Shown piece by piece: positions 1-11,670 of a DNA stretch of 64,000 nt. The notes beneath the pieces are model-generated. The model was not told the DNA's origin, made no database searches, and saw only the letters and a program-made list of their open reading frames with translations. Made by a program: the position numbers and the translations under genes. The stretch covers positions 584,683-648,682 of the forward strand of contig JARKIF010000031.1 in NCBI GenBank assembly GCA_029378245.1, in the 5' to 3' direction. The stretch comes from Roridomyces roridus (lineage: Eukaryota > Basidiomycota > Agaricomycetes > Agaricales > Mycenaceae). Position 1 is the stretch's first letter. Each line of letters opens with the position of its first letter.

Positions 1-6
1 GCTCCC

Positions 7-3000
7 ATGGATCCCGCTCGTCGCCCTTTCGTGCTCGCCGTTCTTCATCAAGCATCCGAAGACCTCATTGATGCGTACAAGACGTCAAGTACGTGGCGTG
101 TCCACCCGCGAGATCCGATATCACTCATTCTCTGCTTCTGACAGCGTTCCCACCGGACATCGCCGCGTTTCTGCCATATACAGACCTTTCGTGGGTGAAT
201 GTCGAGAAGTTTGACGCGTTCTTGAGAGCCAAAGACGCGTCTGACGCGTCCACCGCGTCGGTGGGGACCTCGGGAAGGTGTGTGGCAGGAACCGCGTATT
301 AAGCTTCATGCTAACATTCCCACCGGCTTAGCAGCGTCTCGCCTTCGACTCCAGCGACTAGGGATGCCGGCGTTTCGGCGTCTGGGTCAATTGCCGACCA
401 GTACGTCATCATTTGACGCGTGTCTTCGTCTTCACCTTTCTCACTTCCCACTTCCTCTCAGGAAAGGGCCTCCGGCGTCTCACGTTTCGGTCAAGCAAGA
501 ACCCGCCGATATCATCGACCTTGTCTCTGACAGCGAGCCGGAGGCGCCCACGACCAGCAAAGTCGCGTCGAAATCCAAACGCCGCCGCGGTGGTAACAAA
601 TCCGACAAATCCGGTCGCATCCAGGTTACTCGGGACATCTTTGTCGATCGGGTGGTCCACTTTGGCTACAAGGATCTCCCACCCCACTGGCCAGCGTCTG
701 CCGACGCTGTGGCCTATGTTGTTGATTTCACAGGGGATGCACGAGCCGCCCAGACGACTGCTGGCGGGGTCCCCGTTGGGATGGATTCGTTTTTGAAGAA
801 GGAAGTGCGTGACGTGATTATATCGACGTTCGTGCGTCATCTGAGGATTTGAAGGACATGGATTCGTGGGGTGCTGGCAGTAACGGTAGTACTTCGCGCG
901 ATACCAGTCTCATCCTCCTCGGCAAAATACCATCTCGTCGTTCGACGCACAGATGTAACGGTGCCTTGCGATGTGAGTTTTTCGAGACGTCCCTTCTAGA
1001 GGGCTACAGGCGCCTCGATTCGACGGACATGGCGCCGACGCAGCGCATATTCAGCCGCGAGCTCGAGCAGAATGCCCGGGATGCTGTTACTGCCGAGGGA
1101 CGTGCCGCTTCGTAAGTTATTCAATCATCTGAATCGTTCGTTTCTAACCTGTTTGATGAGTTTTCTGCGGGTCATTGAAAGCTATCGCGAGGAGGGATGT
1201 CCCCACCCGAACTGCGACGGGGTGCCGAAGCTCATCTCGTATCCCGGCGTGCGTCATTTTTGTATTGTTGTCTCATACACACTGAATGATAATTGTGCTT
1301 CCCAGGTACACAAGTCTGGACGCACCATGTTTGTTGGTTGCTCAGCCTGGAAACCGGGCCAGACGAAACATCGGCACGGCTGGATCCCCAAGGACGTCAA
1401 CGAAAATCTCCTCAAGTCTCTGATCTATGGTTCTGCGTCCCCTCTTCCGTCCGCTGCGCCACAGGGAATCGACACATCGGGCTTCGGCCATGGCTCTTGC
1501 GCGTCCTTCCGTCATCCAAACACTGGGCAAAAAACCCCATGCCGTGAGTTCTTTCACCCGGATGCTGAACGCGCTGATTTTTTGAAGAGCACCCGCATTT
1601 CGTCGATGGACACCGTGTCACGGCCTCGATGGTTCGGCACGAGTGTCCTGTCCGCAAGATCGTGTACACTTCGAAAGATCCCAAGGTCTCGAAATGTGTC
1701 GTGGTTATCGAGGGCGTTCATACGCATCCTCCGTGGCCATTGCACAAGGCCGGCTTGGTGGCGGTCAACGATGCAAAGGAGTCTCTCGCTGCGTCGGGGA
1801 AAATGGGCATCACTAGCGGCGATCTCAACTCAGGTGCGTTCTCTCCATCATATTCACTCTCCAGATCCACCTGAAATTTCGTTCCAGCGCCCACGACCAA
1901 GGCTCTACTCGGGGGTACACTCGACTCCAAACACGCCGTTTTCCGCGACAAGCGTACCTTGCGGAAGGAGACGAACAAGATCAAGGCTGCATTGAACCCA
2001 GAGGGGCTCACGTGGAAAGGTGCGCGACGTTCGTTTGTGTCAATCCGTACAATGACTTCTCTCCGCGCAGGTATCCAGAAGATGTACGAAGATGATTTGA
2101 AGCTTCCACTCGAGGAACGTTACGTGCACGACATTCGCTGCGAGGGAACGATCAAGATCGCTGTGTGTATGCGCCCGGACCTCATCCAATTGATACATGA
2201 CCCCGGGGTGATTTACGTCGTTTGTGATTTCACATTCAAGCGTACACGCGGCGAGTTGAACGAGTGGGAGGTGGCCATCTGGTATACGCCGCAGCGGAAG
2301 CGTTAAGTTTTCCTCTCTATCATGTTCCTGGTGCGGAGTCGCTGATTTCTTTCCAGGTGTTGCGATCGCACGCGTATGGTCCAACCGTTTCACCAAGGAT
2401 GCGTACAAGCTCATGTTTGACGCATTCTTCAAGTCGGTGAAGACCGTGACGGGGAGGGAGCCATGCTTCAAGGCCCTTCACGAGAACGGTAATCTCCACT
2501 GCATCCTCTTTGACATGGAGGCAGCCCAGATGCAAGGCTTCGGCGAGAAACTCGTTGACATCGTCAATAGTGACCCGGAGCTGCGGAAATTGTTTCCAGA
2601 TCCCAACCCGGACAAGCTCGTCCAGTGTGTCGCAAAACTGTGTACTGTACATTGGGAACGGTGCGTCTTTTTTCTCGTCTCCCTTCAAAGTAACCTGACG
2701 CACTCGGAGGTCGACCAAGGCACTCGTGGGGGAGGTGGGCCAAGAAACGGTGAATTATTTGAATACATTCCTCGGCATGTCGAAGAAGGAGCACATCGAC
2801 GGCTGGCACAACTTCTGTTCAAAACATCCGAGTAAGAAATTGCGCGGTGAGTATGTCTCTTCAGAACTCATTCCAGTCTTAATCACATTTATTTGAAGAC
2901 TGGTATGCCCACAAAATACAATACCCCTGGCTCCTGCCCTGCTTCAACGAAAGCCTGTCCCAATTTCCTCCGGGACTGTGGGGCGATACTCAGACTCACA

Positions 3001-4313
3001 CAAACCTCGTTGAAGGCGCCCACTCACGAGCTAATCGTGCGACGGGAACGAACTTGATGCCTGTTGAGTCTGTCCAGTCGTACGTGTTTTTTTCTCTCGA
3101 GTATCTAGGACCGTTTTGACATCGTTCGCAAGTGCTCGCGAATGGGACTCTGAAGTTGCCGCCTCGATTCGTGCCGCACGTGAGACCTGCATACTTTCCG
3201 ACAAAAACAATCACGACCACGCTCGCATGCGCCGTGCGATGACCCGCGGCGCGGCACGCGAGGATAAGCGCGAGGCATGTATTGATGTAGCTGACGAGCT
3301 CGAACAGGCCAAGGCGGAGGTGGCGAAGGCGAAGGCGGCGGTGGCATCAGCAGCAGCAGCAAAGAAGGAGATCGAGGCACGTGTGAAGGAGTTGAAGGCG
3401 CAGCAGAAGCTACTCGGGCGTGCCGTGGTGCGTGGACCTCGTGCAGCTTCGGACATTCCCTCGTTGACGGTCAACAATACGGGTGAGTTTTCTTCCTGTC
3501 GCGTTCCAATCGCTCTCATCTTGCCAAATTCAGCGCCCGGTTCCGACGGCGAGGATGGAGAACTCGCTGAGGAGGAGGTCGAGCTGGATGCGTATGGTCA
3601 TGGTGCGCTCATTTACCGCTATTACGCGCTGCGTAGTGTGCTAAATACTCCAGATGCCCTGGCGGATACTAACACCACGCACATGTCACCGCCATCTCCG
3701 CGGTTCGACTCATACGACGCCCTTCCTCCGAGCTCGCCCCCGCCAAGCTCGCCCCTTCCAATGCTCAATCGTATGTGTGCCGTCTCTCCATTCAGTCATG
3801 TAGATAACCGTTTCATTAGCGCTGGCGTCGGATGATTCCTTCTTTGGACTGAGTGACGACTCGTACCCCCAGGATTTGAATGGTATACCGCCGCTCGATC
3901 TGGACGCTATATTCGCCGGCGTGTCCACTGTTCAACCTGCGCTCGCCGGTGACTTTTCGGATTATTACGATCTCTTCGATATACCTGCGGCTCCCATTCA
4001 AAACTACTTCAACCCGGATGTACAGATGGATGACAACTGGATCCTTCCTCCAGCGCATGGTGCGTCAGTTGTTGGATTGTTTTTAACGCCGTTGATTAAT
4101 TGCGGCTGCTTAGCTTCTCCTGCATTCGATATTGGCGCCAGTTTACCCACACTACCCCCGCCGCCGACTTTACCCAGTCCATTACCCTCTCCGAAAGGGA
4201 CGCCCCCACCGATGCCGTCCGTCATCGGTCAAAAACGCCCCCGAGATGAGGTCGATGCCAACCTCATCGTTTCCGGTACACGTACTCGTATCAAACGCGT
4301 TCGGAAGGACTAG
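7..4313 (+). CDS. MULE-like transposase-related protein with WRKY/GCM-type zinc finger, about 15 exons
   Basis: Splicing across roughly 14 short GT-AG introns gives one continuous protein starting at the ATG at 7 (first exon 7-88, second from 145). Order of parts: an N-terminal region with the SUMO-type motifs VKQEP and DIIDLVSDSE (about 490-545); a cysteine-rich block including CPHPNCDG; a WRKY/GCM-like finger CPVRKIV...KC...HTHP (about 1640-1735); then a MULE-type DDE core with Asp in VVCDFTFKR (about 2215), Asp in ILFDMEAAQ (about 2510) and Glu in TNLVEGAHSRAN (about 3000). After the core come an Ala/Lys-rich coiled coil (3300-3420) and a basic tail, RTRIKRVRKD. This architecture is a large Agaricomycete family. 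All three acidic residues are present and no frame break was found, so the gene may encode an active transposase or a domesticated one. No terminal repeats can be tested because the left edge is cut by the window. Confidence 0.8.
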
Positions 4314-4695
4314 TCGCCGTAGAATACCCACCCTTTCCTCCAAATACATCCTTTTGCTTCGAAGTTGTGTGTCTTGCAAGCTGTAACTTGGTCTTGTGCG
4401 TGTGTATTTCCAGACTGACTAATGGATTTACCATTGTATCTCGCATGCAAATGGCGGCGTGAGGCGCGCAAACGGCGTTAGGCGTGCAAATGGCGGATAG
4501 GCATTGAGGTGGATGGCGGGGAACAAGGTTGGATAGGCTTGGGAGCGGCGGAAGTCAGGGCGATAGGCGTGGAGGCGCTTTGCGCCATCAAATAGGCGTT
4601 GATCACGCCTAACGCAACCAAAACTGTCGTGCCTCCTTTCCACCTACTGTCCTATGATGTCCTATGTAGAGCGATGTAGACAAGTGCTTTTTCCA
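4314..4695. repeat. Intergenic stretch with short GC-rich inverted and direct repeats
   Basis: No gene seen. The stretch holds a 12-bp inverted pair, GCGTTAGGCGTG at 4475-4486 and its complement at 4604-4615, and several scattered copies of an ATGGCGG / ATAGGCGT-like word between them. It could be a small foldback sequence or a decayed minisatellite. Confidence 0.4.
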
Positions 4696-5781
4696 GATGT
4701 GTCGATAGACAGACCAGTCGATCTCGTTGATCATTTGCTTAACGCGCCGATTTCCTAATTTGGCGAATTCACGTGATCTGCGAGCTCTTTCATTCCTCAG
4801 CTCACTGCAGCCTCCAGACGACAGCTTCCTGGAAGGAATCAGTTTGTATACAGTACTAATACTAAGTACATCGAATGGTACTGCAAAAATTAAGATCTGA
4901 AGTGGTCTGGAGCTCGGTAACGAACAATCTGACTATGGCAAGTCGACGGACCCGTCCACACTGAGCTGACGACCTAGAAAACATGCTCCCTGAGCACTGA
5001 GAAGGTCCAATACGACGAGTCCACCCGTCCCCGTAGCTGCACCGTATTCCCGCAGGACAAAGAAAGCTTCTTCCGCTTGTAGAGAAAAGCATGCATGACC
5101 GGCAGCGCCGGCCTGGCACGTAGCGTCGATGGTAGTGGAAGTGGAGCGAGGGCTCGGCAGGAATGAGTGTGCTGGGGCTGATTCCGATGCGCCCCGTGCC
5201 GCGATATGTGCAGGGGCTTGTCTGGCAGTGCGGTGTCGATCGGGTCGGTAGAGCTCAGGATGCAGAGAGAGGAAGGTCCAGAGCGGCGTGTAACGAGAGT
5301 TGAGGACGAGAAAGCGAAGCGTAAGTCGAGGGTGTGTTACAGTGGGCGTGGCGGAGTGCAGCAGGTCGTCAGCGTCATCGCGGGTCGATGGAGTTATAGA
5401 GTGACGCACCTGGATGTGGGCCCCAGTCTTCCCTCCTCTTCCCTTTTATCGCAGTGCCCACGCGTTCGCACATCCCGTCCCGTCCCGGTTCCCGACCACT
5501 GTGCGTTGCACATCATCGACGATTCATCGTAAGTACTCGCGAGCTGCAGCCGTTCCAGGTGGCCGGCAGGTGGCTGGATGAGGCAGCTTCGAAGTATCCT
5601 GGGGTGAGATGGCATGGTTTTCGAGGGTCGACAACGAGTAACGCGGTCCCTGAATGAGTTCCAGCGAAGGGAGGGAGAGGGAGAGCCACGACGTGGTCGA
5701 TCACGTGAATTCGCCAAATTAGGAAATCGGCGCGTTAAGCAAATGATCACCGAGATCGACCAGTCTGTCTATCGACATATC
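4696..5781. mobile_element. DNA element with 83-bp terminal inverted repeats, about 1.09 kb
   Basis: The sequence at 4696-4778 reappears as its reverse complement at 5699-5781 with only about four mismatches over 83 bp. Long TIRs of this size are usual for MULE-type elements, and the MULE-like gene ends only 380 bp upstream, but I found no matching 8-9 bp target duplication at the ends. The interior has no recognisable transposase, so this would be a non-autonomous element or a captured fragment. It contains one 158-codon minus-strand open frame. Confidence 0.75.
4933..5409 (-). CDS. Hypothetical ORF inside the TIR element
   Basis: A 158-codon open frame on the minus strand, enclosed by the 83-bp TIRs. 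It is rich in Ala, Arg, Pro and Ser and has no signal peptide, membrane segment or motif I recognise. A TATA-like GATAAAAGG lies upstream at about 5443-5451 on the same strand. It could be a fragment of a host gene captured between TIRs, or simply a chance frame in GC-rich sequence. No function can be given. Confidence 0.25.
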   Translation of the reverse strand: MRHSITPSTRDDADDLLHSATPTVTHPRLTLRFLVLNSRYTPLWTFLSLHPELYRPDRHRTARQAPAHIAARGASESAPAHSFLPSPRSTSTTIDATCQAGAAGHACFSLQAEEAFFVLREYGAATGTGGLVVLDLLSAQGACFLGRQLSVDGSVDLP

Positions 5782-5795
5782 ATAGACAGACTGGT
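5759..5795. repeat. Hairpin at the right end of the TIR element
   Basis: The 14-mer ACCAGTCTGTCTAT (5759-5772) is followed by a 9-nt loop and its exact reverse complement (5782-5795). The left arm lies in the right TIR and the right arm lies outside it, so the element boundary falls inside a perfect stem. Confidence 0.7.
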
Positions 5796-5835
5796 TACGA
5801 GTCTACCCAGCCGCCTGAAGGACTCCAAGATATTA

Positions 5836-6166
5836 ATTTCCGCCCGACGACCCTAGACATGAGGCCAGGCAAACGGGATGGGCGTCGTCTTCTCGAATTT
5901 AAAACACGGAGCGCCCCGAAGGCTGCTGTCGAGCGGATTCTTCTCTCGGTGTTATGCAAACGGATGACACCGCAAGTTGTTCCAAAAGAATGCAGCATAC
6001 CCCAACCAAAAGATGGAAAGCCAACTCGTTCTCACTCCGATCCTCCATGCCCTTGTTCCGCAGTCGTGATGTATGTAGATGTTGAAGTGTGTCGAGCCAA
6101 AGCTCGTCTGGGACATGGAGGTCGACAGACGAGTTCTAATGATGTCCAGGGTCGTCGGGCGGAAAT
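5836..6166. repeat. Region bounded by a 25-bp inverted repeat
   Basis: The sequence at 5836-5860 recurs inverted at 6142-6166 with one mismatch. The 330-bp span may be a small MITE-like unit or the scar of an inverted F-box fragment. No target duplication was found. Confidence 0.4.
6078..6122 (-). pseudogene. F-box gene remnant
   Basis: The minus strand encodes LHVPDELWLDTLQ, matching the first F-box motif (LRVPDELWLEIF) of the five F-box genes elsewhere in this window. Sequence on both sides does not continue the family, so it is a short relic of a sixth locus. Confidence 0.45.
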
Positions 6167-6399
6167 CACATAATAAGTATTCCAGATGTAGTCGCACTGC
6201 TCTTGCACAGGCGCCTGGGCCCGAAGATGTCATAAACCCAGTCATATGGTGCATCCATTCCTGTTCGTCAGTCACATATTTCTGGAGATGAGTTGCAAAG
6301 CGGCCGGGTCCACTAGATCCACGGCATTAACACGGGCGAGCCTCACCAGGAATTCGATCCAGTGTCGTGGCAGTCGATGAATTCATTTTGAACAGACGC

Positions 6400-6406
6400 A
6401 TAAATA
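6400..6406 (+). promoter_or_regulatory. TATA box of the small secreted protein gene
   Basis: ATAAATA lies about 120 bp upstream of the ATG at 6524 and is followed by pyrimidine-rich sequence, as expected for a fungal core promoter. Confidence 0.45.
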
Positions 6407-6523
6407 CCAGTCCGGGTCTCCTTCTCCCTCAGTTCCTCATCCCAGCCTCGACCAGGTCAGCCTTCTCTTCTCTTCTCTACATCGATCAGCTCCCTCACAT
6501 TCCACAGAACCTACCACCTTACA

Positions 6524-6917
6524 ATGCAATTCAACATCGCCCTCATCGCCAGCGCCATTCTCATGGCCGCTTCCCCCGTCCTCGGAGCCGACTTCCAATG
6601 GTGGTCCGGCGCAGGTTGCACTGGCTCTGTCCAGTTGACCAGCAACAACATCCCCGCCAACGACTGCATCGGCCTCACCTCCGACGAGTCGACCAAGTCG
6701 ATCAGCTACTCGGGTGTTCCCACCCAGGCCAGGTTCTTCCGCTCCGGCGGCTCGCAGGACTTCTGCACCAATGGCCCGCCCGCCGTTACCACCGGTCCCG
6801 GCTCTGGGTGTGCTACTGCGCCTGATGGGTAAGTTCTCTTCCGTGCCGAAGGTTTTTGATCCGGTACATTGATATCTCCTGCTTAGGTTCAACCTCCAGA
6901 GCTTTGCCTACAACTGA
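6524..6917 (+). CDS. Small secreted cysteine-containing protein
   Basis: Two exons (6524-6828 and 6887-6917) encode about 111 residues. The N-terminus is a clear signal peptide, with hydrophobic core IALIASAILMAASPVLG and likely cleavage before ADFQWW. The mature part of roughly 90 residues has four cysteines (GAGC, NDC, DFC, SGC), enough for two disulfides, and ends in FNLQSFAYN. No family is recognised; it fits the general class of small secreted proteins of basidiomycetes. It converges on the secreted S53 peptidase gene, so two secreted products are encoded side by side. Confidence 0.7.
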
Positions 6918-7296
6918 TGAATTGGCTTGAAAGCGACCAGATTTTACTCGTGCATTTTGGGCCACATGTAAATCGATCTTGTTCCTTGAATCAACTTTGT
7001 CCTGCCGTGATTTTCGGTCAAGTTCAGAATCCGAATAGCTCATGATGCCCCCGGCGACCTCATTTGGCACGTCGGAGCCGGGGTCGACGCAATGCTGAGC
7101 TGCAAGAGTTTGGGACGTACAATGAGCGATTGGGATCAGTAATCAAAGTGAGGTTTTGCGCGCTATCTGAAAGAGATAAATCGCCATTAGAATTTGTGTT
7201 GGCGCGGCCAACTGGCCTGTCATCGATTCATCATTAATCCGACCGAAGCATTGATTCAACACACAAAACATAAATTCCCGTTCAATGCCTCCAGAG
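6918..7296. other. Intergenic region between convergent 3' ends
   Basis: Lies between the stop of the secreted protein and the stop of the S53 peptidase. No gene or repeat is seen. Confidence 0.6.
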
Positions 7297-9730
7297 TCAG
7301 AGCCCCACCGCCGTCAGCAGCGCGTCAAAGTTTGGCGTCCCTAAGCCCGTGACTGGATCCCATCCCGCCGTAGCAGAGAACCCGCTGCAACGGCGTCGTC
7401 AAATTCAGTCGATAGGATGCGAGGGCAAATGCAACTCACTTTGTGTTACATCCCGGATTATTTCCTGCGGGCAAGTCGGCCACACGGGTGACGACTGGGT
7501 GCGAGAAAATAATGTACATACCAGAAGTGACATCCGTGAACGCACTCCTTCCCTGCGTGCTATACAACAACGGATTGAGAAACCCAAGGACCGGTTTCCC
7601 AGCCGCGATCAACCGGTCATTGACGAGAGCGATTATACTGGCGAAGATGGGGCTTGCGCAGCTGGTACCATCGACGAAGGTGACCTGCCCATTATCATTG
7701 AGCCCGAGTAGAATGACAAGCCAGTTTTGACCTACATCGCCCTCTGAATGCAGTGCGCAATCAGCTAGTCAGCAAGACGATATTGAATGGATGCACGAAC
7801 CCCAAACGATCTCAATGTCATGCGATGCAGCCGACACGTCCGGGAATCCACGTCCACTCTTATTATACAGGCCCTGATATAGCGTTCCCAGGGAGTCTAC
7901 ATACTTGGTGACGTCGGCAGTCTGGTAACTGGGCGTCGGAAAATAGTTTGAGAATCCGCCGCTTGAGAATAGCGAGGCAGCGTGCGGGGGGACGTTGGTG
8001 GTGCCACCGACTGAGGTGATGCTGCCGTGCAAGGAAGATAAATATGACCACCACGAAACAGAGAAACAGATTAAACGCACAAGGGACAACCACCTGGCGC
8101 TGACGGTACGAATTGCGTACAGGTCGTGGATTGGACTCCGCCGACGCCGCCTTGATTGAAATTCGCACAATGAATGACAATTCACATTCCTTACCACACG
8201 CACCGTCACCCGAGGCAAATATGGCTGATATACCGGCTGCACCGAGTTGCATATACGCATTGCACATCGCCCTGCGGAATCGATATCAATGTGCAGATCA
8301 GGTTCCGAATGTGCAACACTCACACGGCAAGCGGCACGGGCAAATCCTGCTCGTTGAATCCATAGCTGGTAGAGAGCACAGTAGGGCGCTTGCCAACGGG
8401 CATCGTGAGGATGGCATTGACGATATCCTGGGAATCATCGTAAGCATACAATGCAAGTGGGAATACGCACTATGAATCCAGAAACTCCATCTTGCGTGTT
8501 ATTCCCCACCGAAATGAAGGTCACAGGAACGCCCGACGCGACTCCGACGGTATACTGGATATCCAGATTGGCTGTAGAAGAAGGAGGAATGAGCCAGGAG
8601 GAGGCAGCCATACATGGTAGAGGTACCCTCATCTCCTGCTTCACTACGGCACTGAAATCAGTGAATATGTTTCCTCAAAATCAAGCACCCACAATATACT
8701 CTGATCGTTCGCACCCCCAGCCAGCATCATCACACTAAACGTCGACCCAACCAAGTCGGGTCGGGTATTATCCAGGAATTGCTGAAACGACGGCGTGCTC
8801 GGTCTCTGATTTGAACGAAGACAAGTATTGGACGCACCGCGAGATCAGCTTCGTTGGCATATTGCTTTCAGAATCAAGTCATCTCAGAACTGGACGAAGA
8901 AGAGAGAAACAAGACCAACGTCGGCATATCCGGCCACAGCAAGAACATTGGACGAAGAATGATTCGCCTTAGCGCTGGGAACTCCAAATACATCTTGGAG
9001 GCAGCCCTACCGTAACAAAAAAAATGAGCTTGGAAAGCAACGAAATCGAGACACCCACCGGATTCGTATCAAACGCGCACGACGCCGGTATCGCTGCGCT
9101 TGGGCTAGTAGCCGCACGCGCCGGGGGAGGCACGAAAGCCGTAGTCGGGTGGACATACCGAATATGCGACTCCATCTTTGCAGGGATACCATACGAAAGC
9201 GTGCGCACCATCCGCGTACCACTGGTCTCGTGTACGAACGCTTGAAAGTCAGCACCCAACAGCACGTTTGCTTGACGAACGGGAATTGTGATTTGCAGGA
9301 CGTCGTTGAAGGGGGAGACGCTCGTGGGTACCGGGCTGATACCGTGGGAGGTAAGCCAGGTGGTCACGGCGGAGAGGGTTTCAGGTCGAGGTTGCACAAA
9401 TTCTGCGATCTGCAGCGAGGATCAGCCGAGGAGAAACGAGAGAATTCAGCGCACCTCCTCGGTGGAGAGATGCCCTCCATACAGCGAATTGGCAGGGTCC
9501 GAGACAGCATATGTCCTCTCCTGCAGCCCTTCTATGTCCGAGTGGGAGAGTGCGATGCGGAGCGTGAGCTCTTCGTCGGCGGAGACACCACCGGTACCGA
9601 GGTGAGTAAATGCGGGCGGGATGGCAGACACTCTCTCGAGCACCACCATTGAGCCAACATCGACGTTCCTCGCTGCGAGAGAAGCTTTCGCGCAAGAAAC
9701 CAGCGCAAGCACAAGCCAGGTCAGAAGCAT
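7297..9730 (-). CDS. Secreted sedolisin / tripeptidyl-peptidase, family S53
   Basis: A multi-exon minus-strand gene for an acid serine-carboxyl peptidase. The start at 9730 gives a signal peptide (MLLTWLVLALVSCAKASLA) followed by a pro-kumamolisin prodomain (LSHSDIEGLQERTYAVSDP...LYGGHLSTEE...FVQPRPETLSAV). Catalytic signatures are complete: EANLDIQY, whose GCC alanine codon after the Glu is split by an intron ending at about 8574; ASGDGACG (about 8205); and the nucleophile motif VDGTSCASPIF (about 7640). The C-terminus, GWDPVTGLGTPNFDALL, is the usual S53 ending with its calcium site. These enzymes cleave peptides in acidic extracellular space or the vacuole. The protein appears intact once about a dozen introns are removed. 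Exon borders were placed by eye. Confidence 0.85.
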
Positions 9731-10987
9731 TCCGAGACTGAAGTAACGGTGCACGACGTCTCTACTTGTATACAGCGAAGAGACAGAGCCAGCGGTCGTG
9801 GGATGAAGCAGACATACTCGTCGCGGTAGAGCGTATTTGGGTGTCACGGGAGGCCGGGAAATTGCTTATCGCCGCACATTCTCGAAGCAAAGCAGAGCCA
9901 CCAATCCGTGCGCACCACGGATTACAAGGGACAGTCACAGCGTGCCTTGCCAGCCTGAGGAGTGCAGCCGTTGGGTACTTCTTGGAGTCCACATAGTGAC
10001 CGATCAGCGATTGCACGCAGACCGAGGATGGACCGAGGCCACACGTGGCGGACGAGGATAGGAGAGGAGTGCAGTTTGACGAGGTTGATACGGTTGTCAT
10101 ACGGCAGCTTTGAAGCACCTGAGCCGCGAGCCATCCACGAGGTTGGCGGTATAGCCCTGGTACATACTCACCGCAGATGATGGTTGCGGAAGAGATGCAA
10201 AATCTCGGCTATCAGCCATTGATCAGCCATCATAAGCAGGATGGGTCTCAGCCTCTCGGCGACCGGCCAACTTGAACATGGTGTAATTATGGAAAATAGT
10301 CATGGGTAAACTCGAAGGGTGCCGCTGTTGCGGGTAAGGACTAAGTAGGGAGACGATACTGTTCCCTTCGAATTGAATTGCGGCAAATAACTTGAAATCG
10401 GAGCCTGTGTATTCCTTTTGACAGGAACTTCTTGCTGTAAAGACGTTGGTGATGGCACAATCAAGAGCGCTGTGCCCTGCCCTGGCGGAAGGGCCGGGCA
10501 AACTCTGCCGGTTCGCTGACTTGGTGATCGACCCATCATCGAATTTATCATGCATGGAGGTAGATGATTGACGATCCACCGGATTGGATATTGCGGAACG
10601 GACCTGGCCGCCGACAAGGGAATGAGACCTTCGGGGTGAAAAGGAACGCGGCTTCACCTGAATTCTTGGGGTCCATTGAGCATTTCCCGACCACACGAAG
10701 TACTTCATTTGATCCGCACCTCGGCATATTGAACCCATTGAGCTTGTCAATGACCACCTTACCACGTCTCTGAGAGCCCATCCGGCAAATTTCAGCGCTC
10801 AGCTTCCATCCGCGGTCAGAGGTCCTCATTGTCGTGATCCCCAGTCAGTTTGAAACTGCTGTTCGAAACGTACATGTCATCATTCTCGGTTATCTGCCGA
10901 GCATACAATTTCAGGGCCACAGCTTGATATATAAGATGCACTAAGATTATTTTCAAAAGAGCACCCCCTGAACTGGGAGCCTCGACG
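9731..10987. other. Intergenic region with no recognised gene
   Basis: About 1.26 kb between the S53 start (minus) and the first Zn2Cys6 gene (plus), both transcribed outward from here, so it must hold both promoters. The open frames present (for example 10223-10765 minus) have no recognisable similarity and no conserved counterpart in the window. Confidence 0.5.
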
Positions 10988-11670
10988 ATGCCTGGTCTCC
11001 CTTCAAAACCTCCGAGCAACATGAACTCAAAACGGCGCCGGAATATCCTGGCGTGCCTCCATTGCCGCCAACGAAAACAACGGGTGCGGGGTCTACTCTC
11101 ATATGACGATGCTGCGTTCCTGACCCAAGAGTGACCCACCCCCACAGTGCATAACGACCGAACAACCGCCTCGAAATGCTTGCGGGCATTGCACCAGGAA
11201 ACGCCTCTGCTGCCAATACTTGTCCGTCGCTGTCGCTGCGGAGCGAGAGGGCGAGTGCGAGTGGTCGTCGTCCCCATCGTCCCCGTCCAGTGCATCTCAA
11301 ACGCGGACTCCATCACCCATTCAATCCATATCACACTCGGCGGCCGTGTTGCCATACACCGGTCCACCCCCAGCCGGCAGCCGACCTCGGTACTACGATA
11401 GGCCGTTTCCACCCCTCATCGACGTCGTCAAGCCGGCATTTTTGTCGTCCGACCTTACGATAGCGTGTGTAGACCCTCGAGACCTCGTCCTCCCAAACGC
11501 TTCGGAGTTGCAATGGTTTCCCGATTTTGCAAAGGATGATTCAGAGTTGAAGGTGTACACTATGATTCAGAGCGTGTAATGACATTGCCCCTGTAATATA
11601 ACTATCATTTTTCTTCTTCCAGGTTGTCCAAGGCAACCACTGCCAAGCAATCGTGAACATTGAAAGGTAA
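10988..11670 (+). CDS. Short Zn(II)2Cys6 DNA-binding protein (paralogue 1)
   Basis: Exons 10988-11083, 11148-11573 and probably 11623-11670 give about 189 residues. The binuclear cluster spans the first intron: RRRNILACLHCRQRKQR in exon 1, then CITTEQPPRNACGHCTRKRLCC in two short runs at the start of exon 2, i.e. CxxC-x6-C...CxxC-x6-C. The family binds CGG-type DNA sites as transcription regulators in the nucleus. There is no fungal-TF middle-homology domain; after the cluster comes a Ser/Pro-rich tail. If the second intron is not spliced, translation ends at 11579. The gene at 12442 is a clear paralogue with the same intron position and the shared TTEQPPRxAC linker. Confidence 0.7.

Noticed and set aside
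8435..8644. Apparent loss of the S53 catalytic Glu (reads TANLDIQ in the unspliced frame)
   Set aside because: An intron ends just before the AATCTGGAT codons; splicing restores EANLDIQ.
9149..9652. 167-codon plus-strand frame
   Set aside because: Antisense to the prodomain exons of the S53 peptidase.
10223..10765. 180-codon minus-strand frame
   Set aside because: No start context, domain or paralogue; the intergenic region has several equally open frames.
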